Assembly (NCBI GenBank): GCA_019136175.1
Contig: JAGVUS010000439.1
Location: forward strand, 1-6,904
Direction: 5' to 3'
Source of the DNA: Chloroflexota bacterium
Lineage (GTDB): Bacteria; Chloroflexota; Anaerolineae; Anaerolineales; Anaerolineaceae
Length of the DNA stretch: 6,904 nt
Part shown: in pieces, positions 1 through 6,872 of the stretch
How positions within the stretch are numbered: position 1 is the stretch's first letter
How the letters are laid out: each line of letters starts with the position of its first letter
Program-made: the position numbers and the translations under genes
The notes under the pieces: generated by a model
The model's input: the letters and a program-made list of their open reading frames with translations, nothing else
What the model was told of the DNA's origin: nothing
The model's database searches: none

Positions 1-3000
1 TAATAGAATGGGTGCAGGGTGAGTGTCAGCGTGGAGCCGCCTTCCACCTTATCATTCACCGTCCAGGTGAAGGGTTCCTCAAAATTGGGGGACCAGTCGT
101 GACCGGGAACGGAGGAGATGGTCTGCCGGGTGAGGGCGGAACGCACCGGCGGGGGTGTCGTGGAAGATGCAGGAACCATGGCAACCAACGGCAGGTTAAG
201 TCCATTTTCGGCATACAGATTGCTCATGCTTGTCAGGGTTACATTCTGCACCTGCTGCCCGGCGGGGATTTCCACCGTGTGAACATACAGGGGCACCTCG
301 TACTCACCCTGATCCTGGAAGAGATCGCCCCCGTGGGTGCCAAGGATGGCATCGGGCGGAATTTCAACGTAATGCACCCCATTCACCTCCTCCACGGTGT
401 ACATGGGCAGCTGGATGGTGAGCGTTTCCTCGGGGGCGAGCGGAAGGGCTTCCGCCTGCATGCGAAGGGTGGTGTTGTCCATGATGTCAAACTTGGGGTC
501 ACCGTAGATATTGTACTCATTCACCACGTACCACCACCAGTCGTAATACTCCGAAACATTCCAGCGGGCAGATTTAAAGCGGGCGTAGGATTCCGCAAAA
601 TCATTGCCCACTGTCCAGTAGTCACGGAGGTACTTCCGGCTCATGTTGGAATTTTTGGAAACCGGGGAGACCTCGGTGGAACCAATGTACACACCGGCGC
701 CAGATTGGAGGAATGCTTCGGCAATCCCGTTGTCATTATTGCCCTCGTAATTGCCCGTTGTACAGGACCAGGCATTGACGATGGGATGGGCGCCGTCAAA
801 ATCCACCGGGAAGTTACCCACATCAATGGCAGGGCTCATTCCACCTGCCCAGCCATGCGCCTCAAACCAGATCAGGTCCGCCCCGGCGATATTGTCTTCA
901 AACTGCTGGACAGCGTAATCCGGGTAGTTCATATCCACAACCCGGAACCGGTCACCCCGGTCGGCGTGAATAACATGGTCAAAGTCGGATCCTGCCACAT
1001 CCATGATCACCAGTCCATCATATTCCTCCACATCCACATAGGTGCTGTGGGCGGGGTCGTCCCCACTGGTAAAGGTGTAGGTGCGGATGGAGTTCGAGCG
1101 GTCCGCCACAACGATTTCGTCCGAGCCGGCAGGATCAACGTTGGCAACCACCATATTGTCGCCACGGTCAAAGTCCAGATTGATCTCACGGTCTACAAAC
1201 CCGTTCGCATGAACAATAACAATTTTGTCATTATTGCGATCCGTAAAGACAATTTCCTCAGCCCCCTCCAGATTGTAGGTATTGAGATCACCGATCTGCA
1301 GGATATCATGATCCATGAAATCATAACCGAGGGTATCCAGGTTGATGCTGCGCAATAGATTCCCCTGATGGGTGTAAACCCGGAGAAAATCATCGTTCTC
1401 CGAATTTCCATTGATATCCGCCATGACAATTTCATCCCCGGGATTAGTGCTCAACACATCCCCAACAGCAATCTGCTCCCAGGCAACAAAATCCCGGCTA
1501 AACCAGGCTGATGCAGCTCCATTCAACTCGTGTGTGCGGATGATGTCACCGCGGTCGCCAACGATGATTTCGACCTGCCCGTCATCATCCACATCCCCGG
1601 CTGCCAGGCTGTCGCCGTCTTCAAAGTCCAGGTTGAAAGCAAAGGCATACACGCCCTCGATTGGTTTGACAAAATAAGCCTTGTTGGTGGAGTCATCCGC
1701 CCAGATGATTTCCTCCGTCCCATCACCATCAACATCACCGTGCGCCAAACCATCGTATTCGGTAAAATCCATATTTTCCATGATATACAGGAAGGCTTCG
1801 TTTTCCCAGTGGTGCTTGCTGACGGTGTAGCCAAAACTGGTGAGAGTGCCTGTCACCGAGTCGGCATCGTCCTGCATGGTATCCTCACAATTGCCCGTGC
1901 CGCTGCCCACGTAGGCATCCTCGCGCTCGTAGCTCTGGTAGAAATGGGCATCAATGCTGTTCAGGATTGCCTGGTCCAGTTTCCAGGCGGAGTTGCCGAT
2001 GATCCTGCCCAGCATCAAGTCGGGTGCTCCATTGCCATCGCCAGTATGGGCATAGGGGTTGTCGCTGTACTGCACATAATAATTGGCACCACCGTCCGTG
2101 CCTTCCCAGTAAAGTTCATAGGGACCGGTCTGATAACCCGGGATGACCTCGGATTCTCCAACCAGCAGGACATAACCGCCATACTGGTCTTCAAAGTTCG
2201 GGTGCATGCGGTTTGCCCATTCCTCATTATCCTGCAGGAAGGTATTGAGAACATTCTTGTCCAGGCTGGGGTCCCAGTATCCCAGGACACCCTGTTTCAG
2301 CATTGCCAGCCACGCCATGTCGCCCATCAACTTGTGGACGTGGTTAATGTTGTAGAGCTCCGTCAGCCTGGAGGGAGCCGTAATGATCAGGTAATCGGAG
2401 GAACGGAATGCCCGGGCAACCGATTCGGTGATCTGGGTGGAACCCGAATCCCAAACCATGGGGCTGGGATTGCTGATACTTTTCGTTCGGGTGTTGCCCT
2501 CACCATCCAGGTAAAAGATCTTGGATTGGGGCATGCCCAGCTTGTATTCCGCCATGGACATATCCGGGAAGAGGATGGGAACAATATAGTAGTTGAATTC
2601 CATGGATTCACCCGGATTCAGGGTATAGGGCTGGTCCAATGTAATGGTGGCAATGCCCTGTTTGCCCTGCAGACCGCTGCTGGCAGCCAGGCTCCATTGC
2701 CCAAACACCGGATCGAGGAGTGCCAGGTTGACCGGTTGGAAGCCCTTGAAATTCTCCTTGATCTGGGTAATCTCAACCGGAGCGGTGGCATCTTCATCGT
2801 TTTCCACGGTCAACCGCACCCGGAAATAACTCTCCCCGGAGTAATGGGAGACGGATCGGCTGAGAACAATATCCGGCTGCCCTGCCACAATGTGGAGGTA
2901 GGCATCGTGCGCCTGGGAGCCGCCGTCTGTGGCATAGACAACCGCCTCAAGGTGGTAGTTCCCCAGCGGCTTGCCGCTTAAATCCCAGGTGTATGTATAA

Positions 3001-5135
3001 ACATCATCATCGGGGGTCATATCTGTTCCCAGCAGGGTTCCATCGGCATAAAACCGTACAAGTTCAACGGGTTGCGCCACATCGCCACAATCCGGCATGC
3101 CGCCGCCGGAATAATCACATTCCCACTCAAACTGCCGGGCAGAGACCTGGATCTCCTGCTGTGTGCCGGGCGGCACTGTGCTGCCATTCACATAGATGGT
3201 GCTGTCCGGTGCAGGAGCGATCCAGGTTGATTCAATGGGGGCGCTTTCCCGGAAGGGTTCAAACAATTCCGGATTGGCAAAAGGCTGCCCGATGAAATTA
3301 TAAGCCTGGGCTACCAGATCGCGCTGGGTATAGAACGTATCCCGGGTGTACCCATGCCGGGCGGGTGCCAGCGGCATCTCGTAAACCCCACCATTGGGAG
3401 AGTAATCTGTCCCCACCAGCACGTCAAAATCATCCTCATCCAGCCAGAACTCCACCCGCTGGATGTTGGAGGTATCGGAATAGGCTGCCCGAAGCTGGTA
3501 CACTTCCTCGCGGGTGTTGCGCCGCTCATAAGTAATCTCAGGATTTGGGATGTCAACATCAACGCCCAGCGTCTTCAATGCCTTCCATGGGCTGGATGCC
3601 AGAATCCCGCCCGCATCGGTGGAATAGCCGCGGAGACGATAGGTCTTGTGCGCCTCCAATCCGGTAATCACCACCTGGTGGTTTTCAACAAGGGTGGGAT
3701 CGGAAACATGGCTGCCGCCGCGCCCATCCGCCCTGGTGTACATCAGGATGGTATCCGCCGGGCGATTGGTCTCCCATGTGGCAGTAAAACCATCCTGGGT
3801 AACATTTGTGATGGCAAAATTACTGATGATCAGCGGACTGGGATCACATACCCAGGTTTCCTCCAGGCAGTTGTTATTGCCATCCAGGTCATCCATGTAG
3901 GGTACCAGGCAGACTTTCACCTGCATGGTTGGCTCAGTTCCCGGGCAGGCTGGCTCCTGCAAATAGGCGTTGTACAATTCACCCGGCAAAATTCGCGGGG
4001 TGTCTCCAATCATATCTGTATATTCATTATTAACATACAGTTCCACTTCCAAATCGGCTTCATAGGCACCCAGCCCGTCGTTGCGAATGCTGACCCTGAG
4101 GTTCTGGTCAGCCTCATCCACCCAGAACTGGGTGACCGCCAGGTCCGGCTGGGGTTGATATTCCGCCAGGGTAACCAGGTGGTTATAGGAATCCCAGAAA
4201 GCCAACGTGGGGCTGCCGGAGGCATCCATTTCCAGGTTCAGGTACATTCCAAGCATATACCAATCCGGGTTCATATCCATCGACCAGGTGCTGCCGTCCC
4301 AGTAGATCACCTTGAGATATTGGCTGGAAGACTCGTAATACCCAATCACCGGTCGCCCGATGGAATCCAACCCAATAGCGGTGTACTGGTCGCTTTCCCC
4401 GCTGATCACCTGCTGCCGGTCCCATCCAGATTCCGTATGAACGGCATACATCAGGTGGGTATCCTTGATGGAATAGCTGAGGTGCTCATTTCCATTTTCA
4501 TCCAGGACAAGCGAAGTGTGGTAACCTGCGCCATATCCGCCCTGCGCCTCGTCCACAATTTCAACGATCCAATCCGAGCCGTCATACACTGCGGCGTGGA
4601 GTTCATCGCATTCCCCCAGGCTTGCCCCAACACAATAGGCAAGGTGGGGATGGTCATTTTGATCCAGCTCCATCGAAATGTAACTGAATGCATCCGTGCT
4701 GACCGCGGCAGTTTCCACCGGGGAGAGGACAAAGGCATCGCCCACCCGTGTGGCAACCGACAGGCTGGATTGTGCCGGATAATAAAACGCAACCACTGGA
4801 ACGCCCCCATCGGTTAATTCCAGCGTGGCGTACTGCCCGCCAGCCTGCTGCATGGGAGTGACAGGCATTTCAGTCCATGAGGCTCCATCAAAATATAAAT
4901 AAATGCCGTCCTTGAAGTAGGCAACATGCGGATACCCGGATGAATCCAGTTCCAGGTCAAAGTGGGCAGGGGTGAGCATGGCTGTATCCAGGGTGCGATC
5001 CGCCACCCAGGTATAGGTCGGATCATAATCCGCCCGGGCAGGCTGCGCACCAGGCTGCAGGAAGGAAGAAAACACAAATGCCAGCAGGACAAGCAGCCGG
5101 ATGGCATGGTCGACAGAGCGGTTTATGGTCTTCAT
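1..5135 (-). CDS. Giant secreted gingipain-like (C25) cysteine protease with two propeller modules, partial (3' end beyond window)
   Basis: One uninterrupted reading frame of 1711 codons starts at ATG 5135-5133 and leaves the window with two bases (TA) of the next codon. GGAGG lies 5 nt before the ATG. Order of parts: signal peptide 1-35; six propeller-like repeats about 44-325; CARDB-like domain 329-428 (starts QPDLAVTQFWVDE); fibronectin type III about 431-523; Ig-like domains about 524-630 and 635-752; beta-rich, DUF11-like segment 753-905; peptidase C25 about 912-1550; beta-rich C-terminal domain from 1553. C25 signs are DYLIIT (914), YVLLVGESEVIP (near 990), PDLMLGR (D1039-R1044), EAHGW (H1427), WSCTTGNY (C1458), GAGVYIGST and YGDP (1545). 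The 31-residue His-Cys spacing resembles gingipain R. Family knowledge predicts extracellular or surface endopeptidase activity. The substrate is unknown: the arginine or lysine preference of gingipains cannot be assumed. The C25 domain is split by a second repeat module. Any C-terminal sorting or anchor signal lies outside the window. Confidence 0.9.
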   Translation of the reverse strand, partial: MKTINRSVDHAIRLLVLLAFVFSSFLQPGAQPARADYDPTYTWVADRTLDTAMLTPAHFDLELDSSGYPHVAYFKDGIYLYFDGASWTEMPVTPMQQAGGQYATLELTDGGVPVVAFYYPAQSSLSVATRVGDAFVLSPVETAAVSTDAFSYISMELDQNDHPHLAYCVGASLGECDELHAAVYDGSDWIVEIVDEAQGGYGAGYHTSLVLDENGNEHLSYSIKDTHLMYAVHTESGWDRQQVISGESDQYTAIGLDSIGRPVIGYYESSSQYLKVIYWDGSTWSMDMNPDWYMLGMYLNLEMDASGSPTLAFWDSYNHLVTLAEYQPQPDLAVTQFWVDEADQNLRVSIRNDGLGAYEADLEVELYVNNEYTDMIGDTPRILPGELYNAYLQEPACPGTEPTMQVKVCLVPYMDDLDGNNNCLEETWVCDPSPLIISNFAITNVTQDGFTATWETNRPADTILMYTRADGRGGSHVSDPTLVENHQVVITGLEAHKTYRLRGYSTDAGGILASSPWKALKTLGVDVDIPNPEITYERRNTREEVYQLRAAYSDTSNIQRVEFWLDEDDFDVLVGTDYSPNGGVYEMPLAPARHGYTRDTFYTQRDLVAQAYNFIGQPFANPELFEPFRESAPIESTWIAPAPDSTIYVNGSTVPPGTQQEIQVSARQFEWECDYSGGGMPDCGDVAQPVELVRFYADGTLLGTDMTPDDDVYTYTWDLSGKPLGNYHLEAVVYATDGGSQAHDAYLHIVAGQPDIVLSRSVSHYSGESYFRVRLTVENDEDATAPVEITQIKENFKGFQPVNLALLDPVFGQWSLAASSGLQGKQGIATITLDQPYTLNPGESMEFNYYIVPILFPDMSMAEYKLGMPQSKIFYLDGEGNTRTKSISNPSPMVWDSGSTQITESVARAFRSSDYLIITAPSRLTELYNINHVHKLMGDMAWLAMLKQGVLGYWDPSLDKNVLNTFLQDNEEWANRMHPNFEDQYGGYVLLVGESEVIPGYQTGPYELYWEGTDGGANYYVQYSDNPYAHTGDGNGAPDLMLGRIIGNSAWKLDQAILNSIDAHFYQSYEREDAYVGSGTGNCEDTMQDDADSVTGTLTSFGYTVSKHHWENEAFLYIMENMDFTEYDGLAHGDVDGDGTEEIIWADDSTNKAYFVKPIEGVYAFAFNLDFEDGDSLAAGDVDDDGQVEIIVGDRGDIIRTHELNGAASAWFSRDFVAWEQIAVGDVLSTNPGDEIVMADINGNSENDDFLRVYTHQGNLLRSINLDTLGYDFMDHDILQIGDLNTYNLEGAEEIVFTDRNNDKIVIVHANGFVDREINLDFDRGDNMVVANVDPAGSDEIVVADRSNSIRTYTFTSGDDPAHSTYVDVEEYDGLVIMDVAGSDFDHVIHADRGDRFRVVDMNYPDYAVQQFEDNIAGADLIWFEAHGWAGGMSPAIDVGNFPVDFDGAHPIVNAWSCTTGNYEGNNDNGIAEAFLQSGAGVYIGSTEVSPVSKNSNMSRKYLRDYWTVGNDFAESYARFKSARWNVSEYYDWWWYVVNEYNIYGDPKFDIMDNTTLRMQAEALPLAPEETLTIQLPMYTVEEVNGVHYVEIPPDAILGTHGGDLFQDQGEYEVPLYVHTVEIPAGQQVQNVTLTSMSNLYAENGLNLPLVAMVPASSTTPPPVRSALTRQTISSVPGHDWSPNFEEPFTWTVNDKVEGGSTLTLTLHPFY
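759..860 (-). other. Predicted catalytic His-Cys dyad of the C25 domain
   Basis: H1427 (codon 857-855) sits in WFEAHGWAGG at the end of a hydrophobic strand, where C25 and other caspase-like peptidases have the catalytic histidine followed by glycine. C1458 (codon 764-762) sits in NAWSCTTGNYE, matching the family's strand-ending nucleophile cysteine. Both key residues are intact, so the protein is predicted to be active rather than a pseudo-enzyme. The more common GHG motif is replaced by AHG. Confidence 0.75.
906..1793 (-). repeat. Six FG-GAP/VCBS-type repeats inserted within the C25 protease domain
   Basis: Residues about 1115-1410 hold six repeats with a G-D-hydrophobic or related strand, an acidic turn and a following E-I-(I/V)-x-x-D strand. 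Anchors are D1134 (GDVDGDG, then EEIIWAD), D1181 (GDVDDDG, then VEIIVGD), D1226 (GDVLSTNPG, then DEIVMAD), D1283 (GDLNT, then EEIVFTD), N1332 (ANVDPAG, then DEIVVAD) and D1379 (MDVAGSD, then HVIHAD). Spacing is 45 to 57 residues. The DxDGDG and DxDDDG loops match calcium-binding loops of FG-GAP/VCBS propellers; later copies are degenerate. The module lies after the C25 strand around GYTVSK (about 1098-1106) and before the strand leading to H1427. Confidence 0.82.
4161..5006 (-). repeat. Six ~48-residue propeller-like repeats at the N-terminus of the C25 protein
   Basis: The same pattern recurs six times: hydrophobic-x-hydrophobic-D, two to four polar or glycine residues, then P-x-hydrophobic-A-Y/F. 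A DG-S/A-W-like strand follows in several copies. Anchor positions are D64 (LELDSSGYPHVAY), the T at 108 (LELTDGGVPVVAF), D158 (MELDQNDHPHLAY), D212 (LVLDENGNEHLSY), D257 (IGLDSIGRPVIGY) and D304 (LEMDASGSPTLAF), so spacing is 44 to 54 residues. This fits a six-bladed beta-propeller of the kind common in secreted bacterial proteins. The fold is inferred from periodicity. A role in binding substrate, glycan or surface is possible but not shown. The repeats are diverged at DNA level, so recent duplication is not indicated. Confidence 0.7.
5031..5135 (-). other. Sec signal peptide of the C25 protein (residues 1-35)
   Basis: A positively charged start (MKTINRSVDHAIR) is followed by a hydrophobic core (LLVLLAFVFSSFL, residues 14-26) and a short polar stretch ending in A33-R34-A35, a good AxA signal peptidase I site before D36. 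No lipobox cysteine is present, so a cleaved secreted protein is expected rather than a lipoprotein. The signal also supports the chosen start codon. Confidence 0.88.
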
Positions 5136-5140
5136 GGGGT

Positions 5141-5145
5141 CCTCC
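5141..5145 (-). promoter_or_regulatory. Shine-Dalgarno of the C25 gene
   Basis: GGAGG on the minus strand is 5 nt before the ATG at 5135. It fixes the start of the large gene, together with the signal peptide that follows directly. Confidence 0.8.
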
Positions 5146-5175
5146 AGGTCGTCATCAAAATATTCTGTTGTATGT

Positions 5176-5207
5176 ATTATGGGAAATGAGCGTCAAAAAA
5201 CCGTCAA
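5176..5207 (-). promoter_or_regulatory. Candidate activated promoter of the C25 gene: tandem TTTGACG repeats plus CATAAT
   Basis: On the minus strand two TTTGACG heptamers (TTGACG cores at 5207-5202 and 5196-5191) repeat with an 11-bp period. A CATAAT box (5181-5176) begins 9 nt after the second. Transcription from this box would start near 5169 and give a leader of about 35 nt containing the GGAGG. Direct repeats one helical turn apart in place of a -35 box are typical of OmpR/PhoB-family regulators, so control by a response regulator is inferred. A second TATAAT (5234-5229, minus strand) further upstream lacks a good -35 and could be an alternative promoter. Confidence 0.4.
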
Positions 5208-5282
5208 ATCAAACCCGGTATGGGATTGATTATATAAGAATCCGGCTTGGAAAACGGGAAAAAAGGACGTATGGTTCTGGAT

Positions 5283-6659
5283 TTAACCAGGCAGAGCCTG
5301 GTTGGAAGGATCCTGCACCGCGTCCGCAAGCTGGTCGTGATCCGGCAGCAAATCTTCAATGTTGCGAATTTGCGGAACGATATAACCGGACAACATGGCA
5401 AGGATGGTCAGGATACCAAACACAATCATGATCAACGCCATACCGGAACCCGGGGTGTTGCCAACCATCCAGCCAAACGTCTTTGCCAGCCAGCCCTGCC
5501 CCAGCATGGCAGGCTCCATAATACGATCCGCCAGCAGCCCGCCCAGGATGGGTGTAAAGGTATCGGGGAACCACGTGAGCATGCGGCGGGCGGAAAAGAC
5601 CCGTCCCTGCACATCCGGCGCCACTTTGGATTGCAGGATTGCCTGGCTGGTGGCAATCCCGATATTGGAACCCAACCCGGCAAGCAGGATGGCGGGAATC
5701 CACACTTGCAGGCTGGTTCCCAAGCCAAAAATGACGTTGCCAAACACGCAATACCCGATCCAGCCCAGCAGTGCACCATGAATGCGCCGCCGGGGACCAC
5801 CCCAGGCACTCATCAGCAGGGATCCCACCGTCCAGGAAATTGCCCCGGCTGTTTCCGCCGCTCCCAGGATGATGCTGCTGTTATCCGTCCGCAGCAGGAT
5901 CATGGGAACATGCACACTGTTGGGAAACCCCAAAAAGAGATTGGCAACAAACAACATGATCACATACCCCCACAAACTGGGACGCTGGAAGATGTACTTG
6001 AAACCAAAACCGGCTTCCTGGAGCAGGCTCCCCCGGCTCTGCCTGCCCTCCTCGGTTTGCCGGGGCGGCGGGATGTGCACCAGCATCAACACGCCAATGG
6101 CGAGCACAAACGTGATGACATCAATCCACAGGATGCCATTCAGACCAATAAGGGGAAGCAGGGCACCCGCCAGCAGCGGAGCCACCACCCCCGGTCCAGC
6201 CTGGACAAAGGACATCATCCCGTTAGCCCTGCCATACTGCTCCTTGGGCACCATGGTGGTGATGGCGGCGGAATAGGCGGGCCACTGGAACGCATTCCCC
6301 AGCCCAATAATGGCATTCACAAGATAAAAATGCCAGATTTCCAGGTTGCCGGTGGTGAGCAGAAACAGGATGGCAAGCGTCCCCAGCCCGGCAGCCAGGT
6401 CGCTGACCGCCATCATCAGCTTGCGGTTGTAACGGTCCACCATCACGCCTGCCAGCGGAATGATCAACAGGTAGGGCAGGGTAAACGCGGTCTGCATGAT
6501 ACCAAGCGAAGTGGCGCTGCTGGTCTGCTGGAAAACCCAAACGGACAGAGCAAAACCGGTCATGCTGGAGGCAAGAATGGAAACCGCCTGACCGAGTAAA
6601 ACAATGGTCAAGCCAAACATGCCCGAAGGGCGCCTGGCGGGGGGATGGATCGTGGACAT
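5283..6659 (-). CDS. MFS exporter, MefA/EntS-like (458 aa)
   Basis: This is a polytopic inner-membrane protein of the major facilitator superfamily, predicted to export a small molecule by proton antiport. Twelve hydrophobic segments can be placed, the first at about 15-40 and the last at about 405-428, with a polar central loop at about 197-228. Motif A is clear at 71-80 (GVMVDRYNRK). PKEQYGRANG (138-147), GPGVVAP (155-161) and VAPDVQGRVFSARRM (346-360) are typical of the subgroup that includes macrolide-efflux MefA-type and enterobactin exporter EntS-type proteins. The substrate cannot be told from sequence. The start at 6659 was chosen because the frame before it (up to an ATG at 6803) is arginine- and proline-rich, does not look like MFS sequence and crosses a TATAAT box. 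No Shine-Dalgarno precedes 6659. The tail (430-458) is acidic and cytoplasmic. The C25 gene follows on the same strand after 147 bp. Confidence 0.9.
   Translation of the reverse strand: MSTIHPPARRPSGMFGLTIVLLGQAVSILASSMTGFALSVWVFQQTSSATSLGIMQTAFTLPYLLIIPLAGVMVDRYNRKLMMAVSDLAAGLGTLAILFLLTTGNLEIWHFYLVNAIIGLGNAFQWPAYSAAITTMVPKEQYGRANGMMSFVQAGPGVVAPLLAGALLPLIGLNGILWIDVITFVLAIGVLMLVHIPPPRQTEEGRQSRGSLLQEAGFGFKYIFQRPSLWGYVIMLFVANLFLGFPNSVHVPMILLRTDNSSIILGAAETAGAISWTVGSLLMSAWGGPRRRIHGALLGWIGYCVFGNVIFGLGTSLQVWIPAILLAGLGSNIGIATSQAILQSKVAPDVQGRVFSARRMLTWFPDTFTPILGGLLADRIMEPAMLGQGWLAKTFGWMVGNTPGSGMALIMIVFGILTILAMLSGYIVPQIRNIEDLLPDHDQLADAVQDPSNQALPG
5285..5303 (-). terminator. Hairpin overlapping the transporter stop codon; possible weak terminator
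   Basis: AACCAGGC and GCCTGGTT form a perfect 8-bp stem around a 3-nt loop. It covers the last six sense codons of the transporter and runs into its TAA. No U-tract follows directly; the only T-run (six T on the minus strand, around 5260) is more than 20 nt away. This is therefore not a canonical intrinsic terminator. It could stabilise the mRNA 3' end or attenuate read-through into the C25 gene. Confidence 0.35.
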
Positions 6660-6710
6660 GGGGACGAAGGGTATTATAAACGAGGTTTGCGGTCCGGGAT
6701 GGGTTGAATG
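6660..6710 (-). promoter_or_regulatory. Candidate promoter of the MFS gene with very short leader
   Basis: A perfect TATAAT (6678-6673, minus strand) lies 13 nt before the transporter ATG. The hexamer at the ideal -35 distance (CATCCC) is poor. Transcription would begin near 6666, leaving about 7 nt before the ATG with no ribosome-binding site, which implies near-leaderless translation if this box is used. The rest of the gap up to about 6800 shows no convincing gene or RNA. Confidence 0.35.
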
Positions 6711-6803
6711 TGGATTCGTCCATCCGCCCCAAGCGTATTTCCGGGCGGCGCGGGTTGAGCCTTGTCTGCCATACCCTGCCAGCCGAACAACCCCCGTGAA
6801 CAT

Positions 6804-6840
6804 TGGACAAATGGATGGGGAGCCGTGCTTTTCTTGTCCA
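6804..6840. repeat. 7-bp inverted repeat TGGACAA/TTGTCCA
   Basis: TGGACAA (6804-6810) and TTGTCCA (6834-6840) are perfect inverted copies with a 23-nt spacer. The right copy ends 6 nt before a plus-strand TATAAT, so it covers part of the -35/-10 spacer region. It could be an operator for the right-hand gene. A match this short can also occur by chance. Confidence 0.25.
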
Positions 6841-6846
6841 TTTCCG

Positions 6847-6852
6847 TATAAT
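6847..6852 (+). promoter_or_regulatory. TATAAT -10 box for a rightward transcript
   Basis: A perfect TATAAT on the plus strand lies 20 nt before an ATG. No strong -35 hexamer is seen at 16-18 nt upstream. With the AT-rich, purine-rich leader after it, this is a plausible promoter for a gene that begins at the right edge, divergent from the transporter. Confidence 0.35.
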
Positions 6853-6872
6853 TAAAGGAAAGAAATACAGCA

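Noticed and set aside
12..4817. Three long plus-strand open frames (12-1358, 1530-2981, 3354-4817) opposite the C25 gene
   Set aside because: All lie codon-on-codon antisense to the large gene. They stay open because that gene rarely uses TTA, CTA or TCA, and each ends exactly at one such codon. Their products are rich in His, Gly, Val and Ile with no recognisable domains. The minus-strand reading has a signal peptide, ribosome-binding site and clear domains.
5182..5207. TTGACG boxes read as ordinary sigma-70 -35 elements for CATAAT
   Set aside because: The spacings to CATAAT are 9 and 20 nt, neither near 17. The tandem repeat is better explained as an activator site.
5255..5270. T-run on the minus strand after the transporter as an intrinsic terminator
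   Set aside because: The run of six T is more than 20 nt from the hairpin and no GC-rich stem directly precedes it, so it does not make a canonical terminator.
5247..6599. Plus-strand 450-codon open frame opposite the MFS gene
   Set aside because: It is in the same codon-on-codon antisense register as the other shadows. The product is rich in His, Gln, Gly and Pro with no domain, while the minus strand encodes an unmistakable MFS protein.
6660..6803. Upstream extension of the MFS gene to an ATG at 6803 (48 extra residues)
   Set aside because: The extension is basic and low in hydrophobicity, unlike MFS N-termini, and crosses a TATAAT box. The family normally begins shortly before the first membrane segment, as with the start at 6659.
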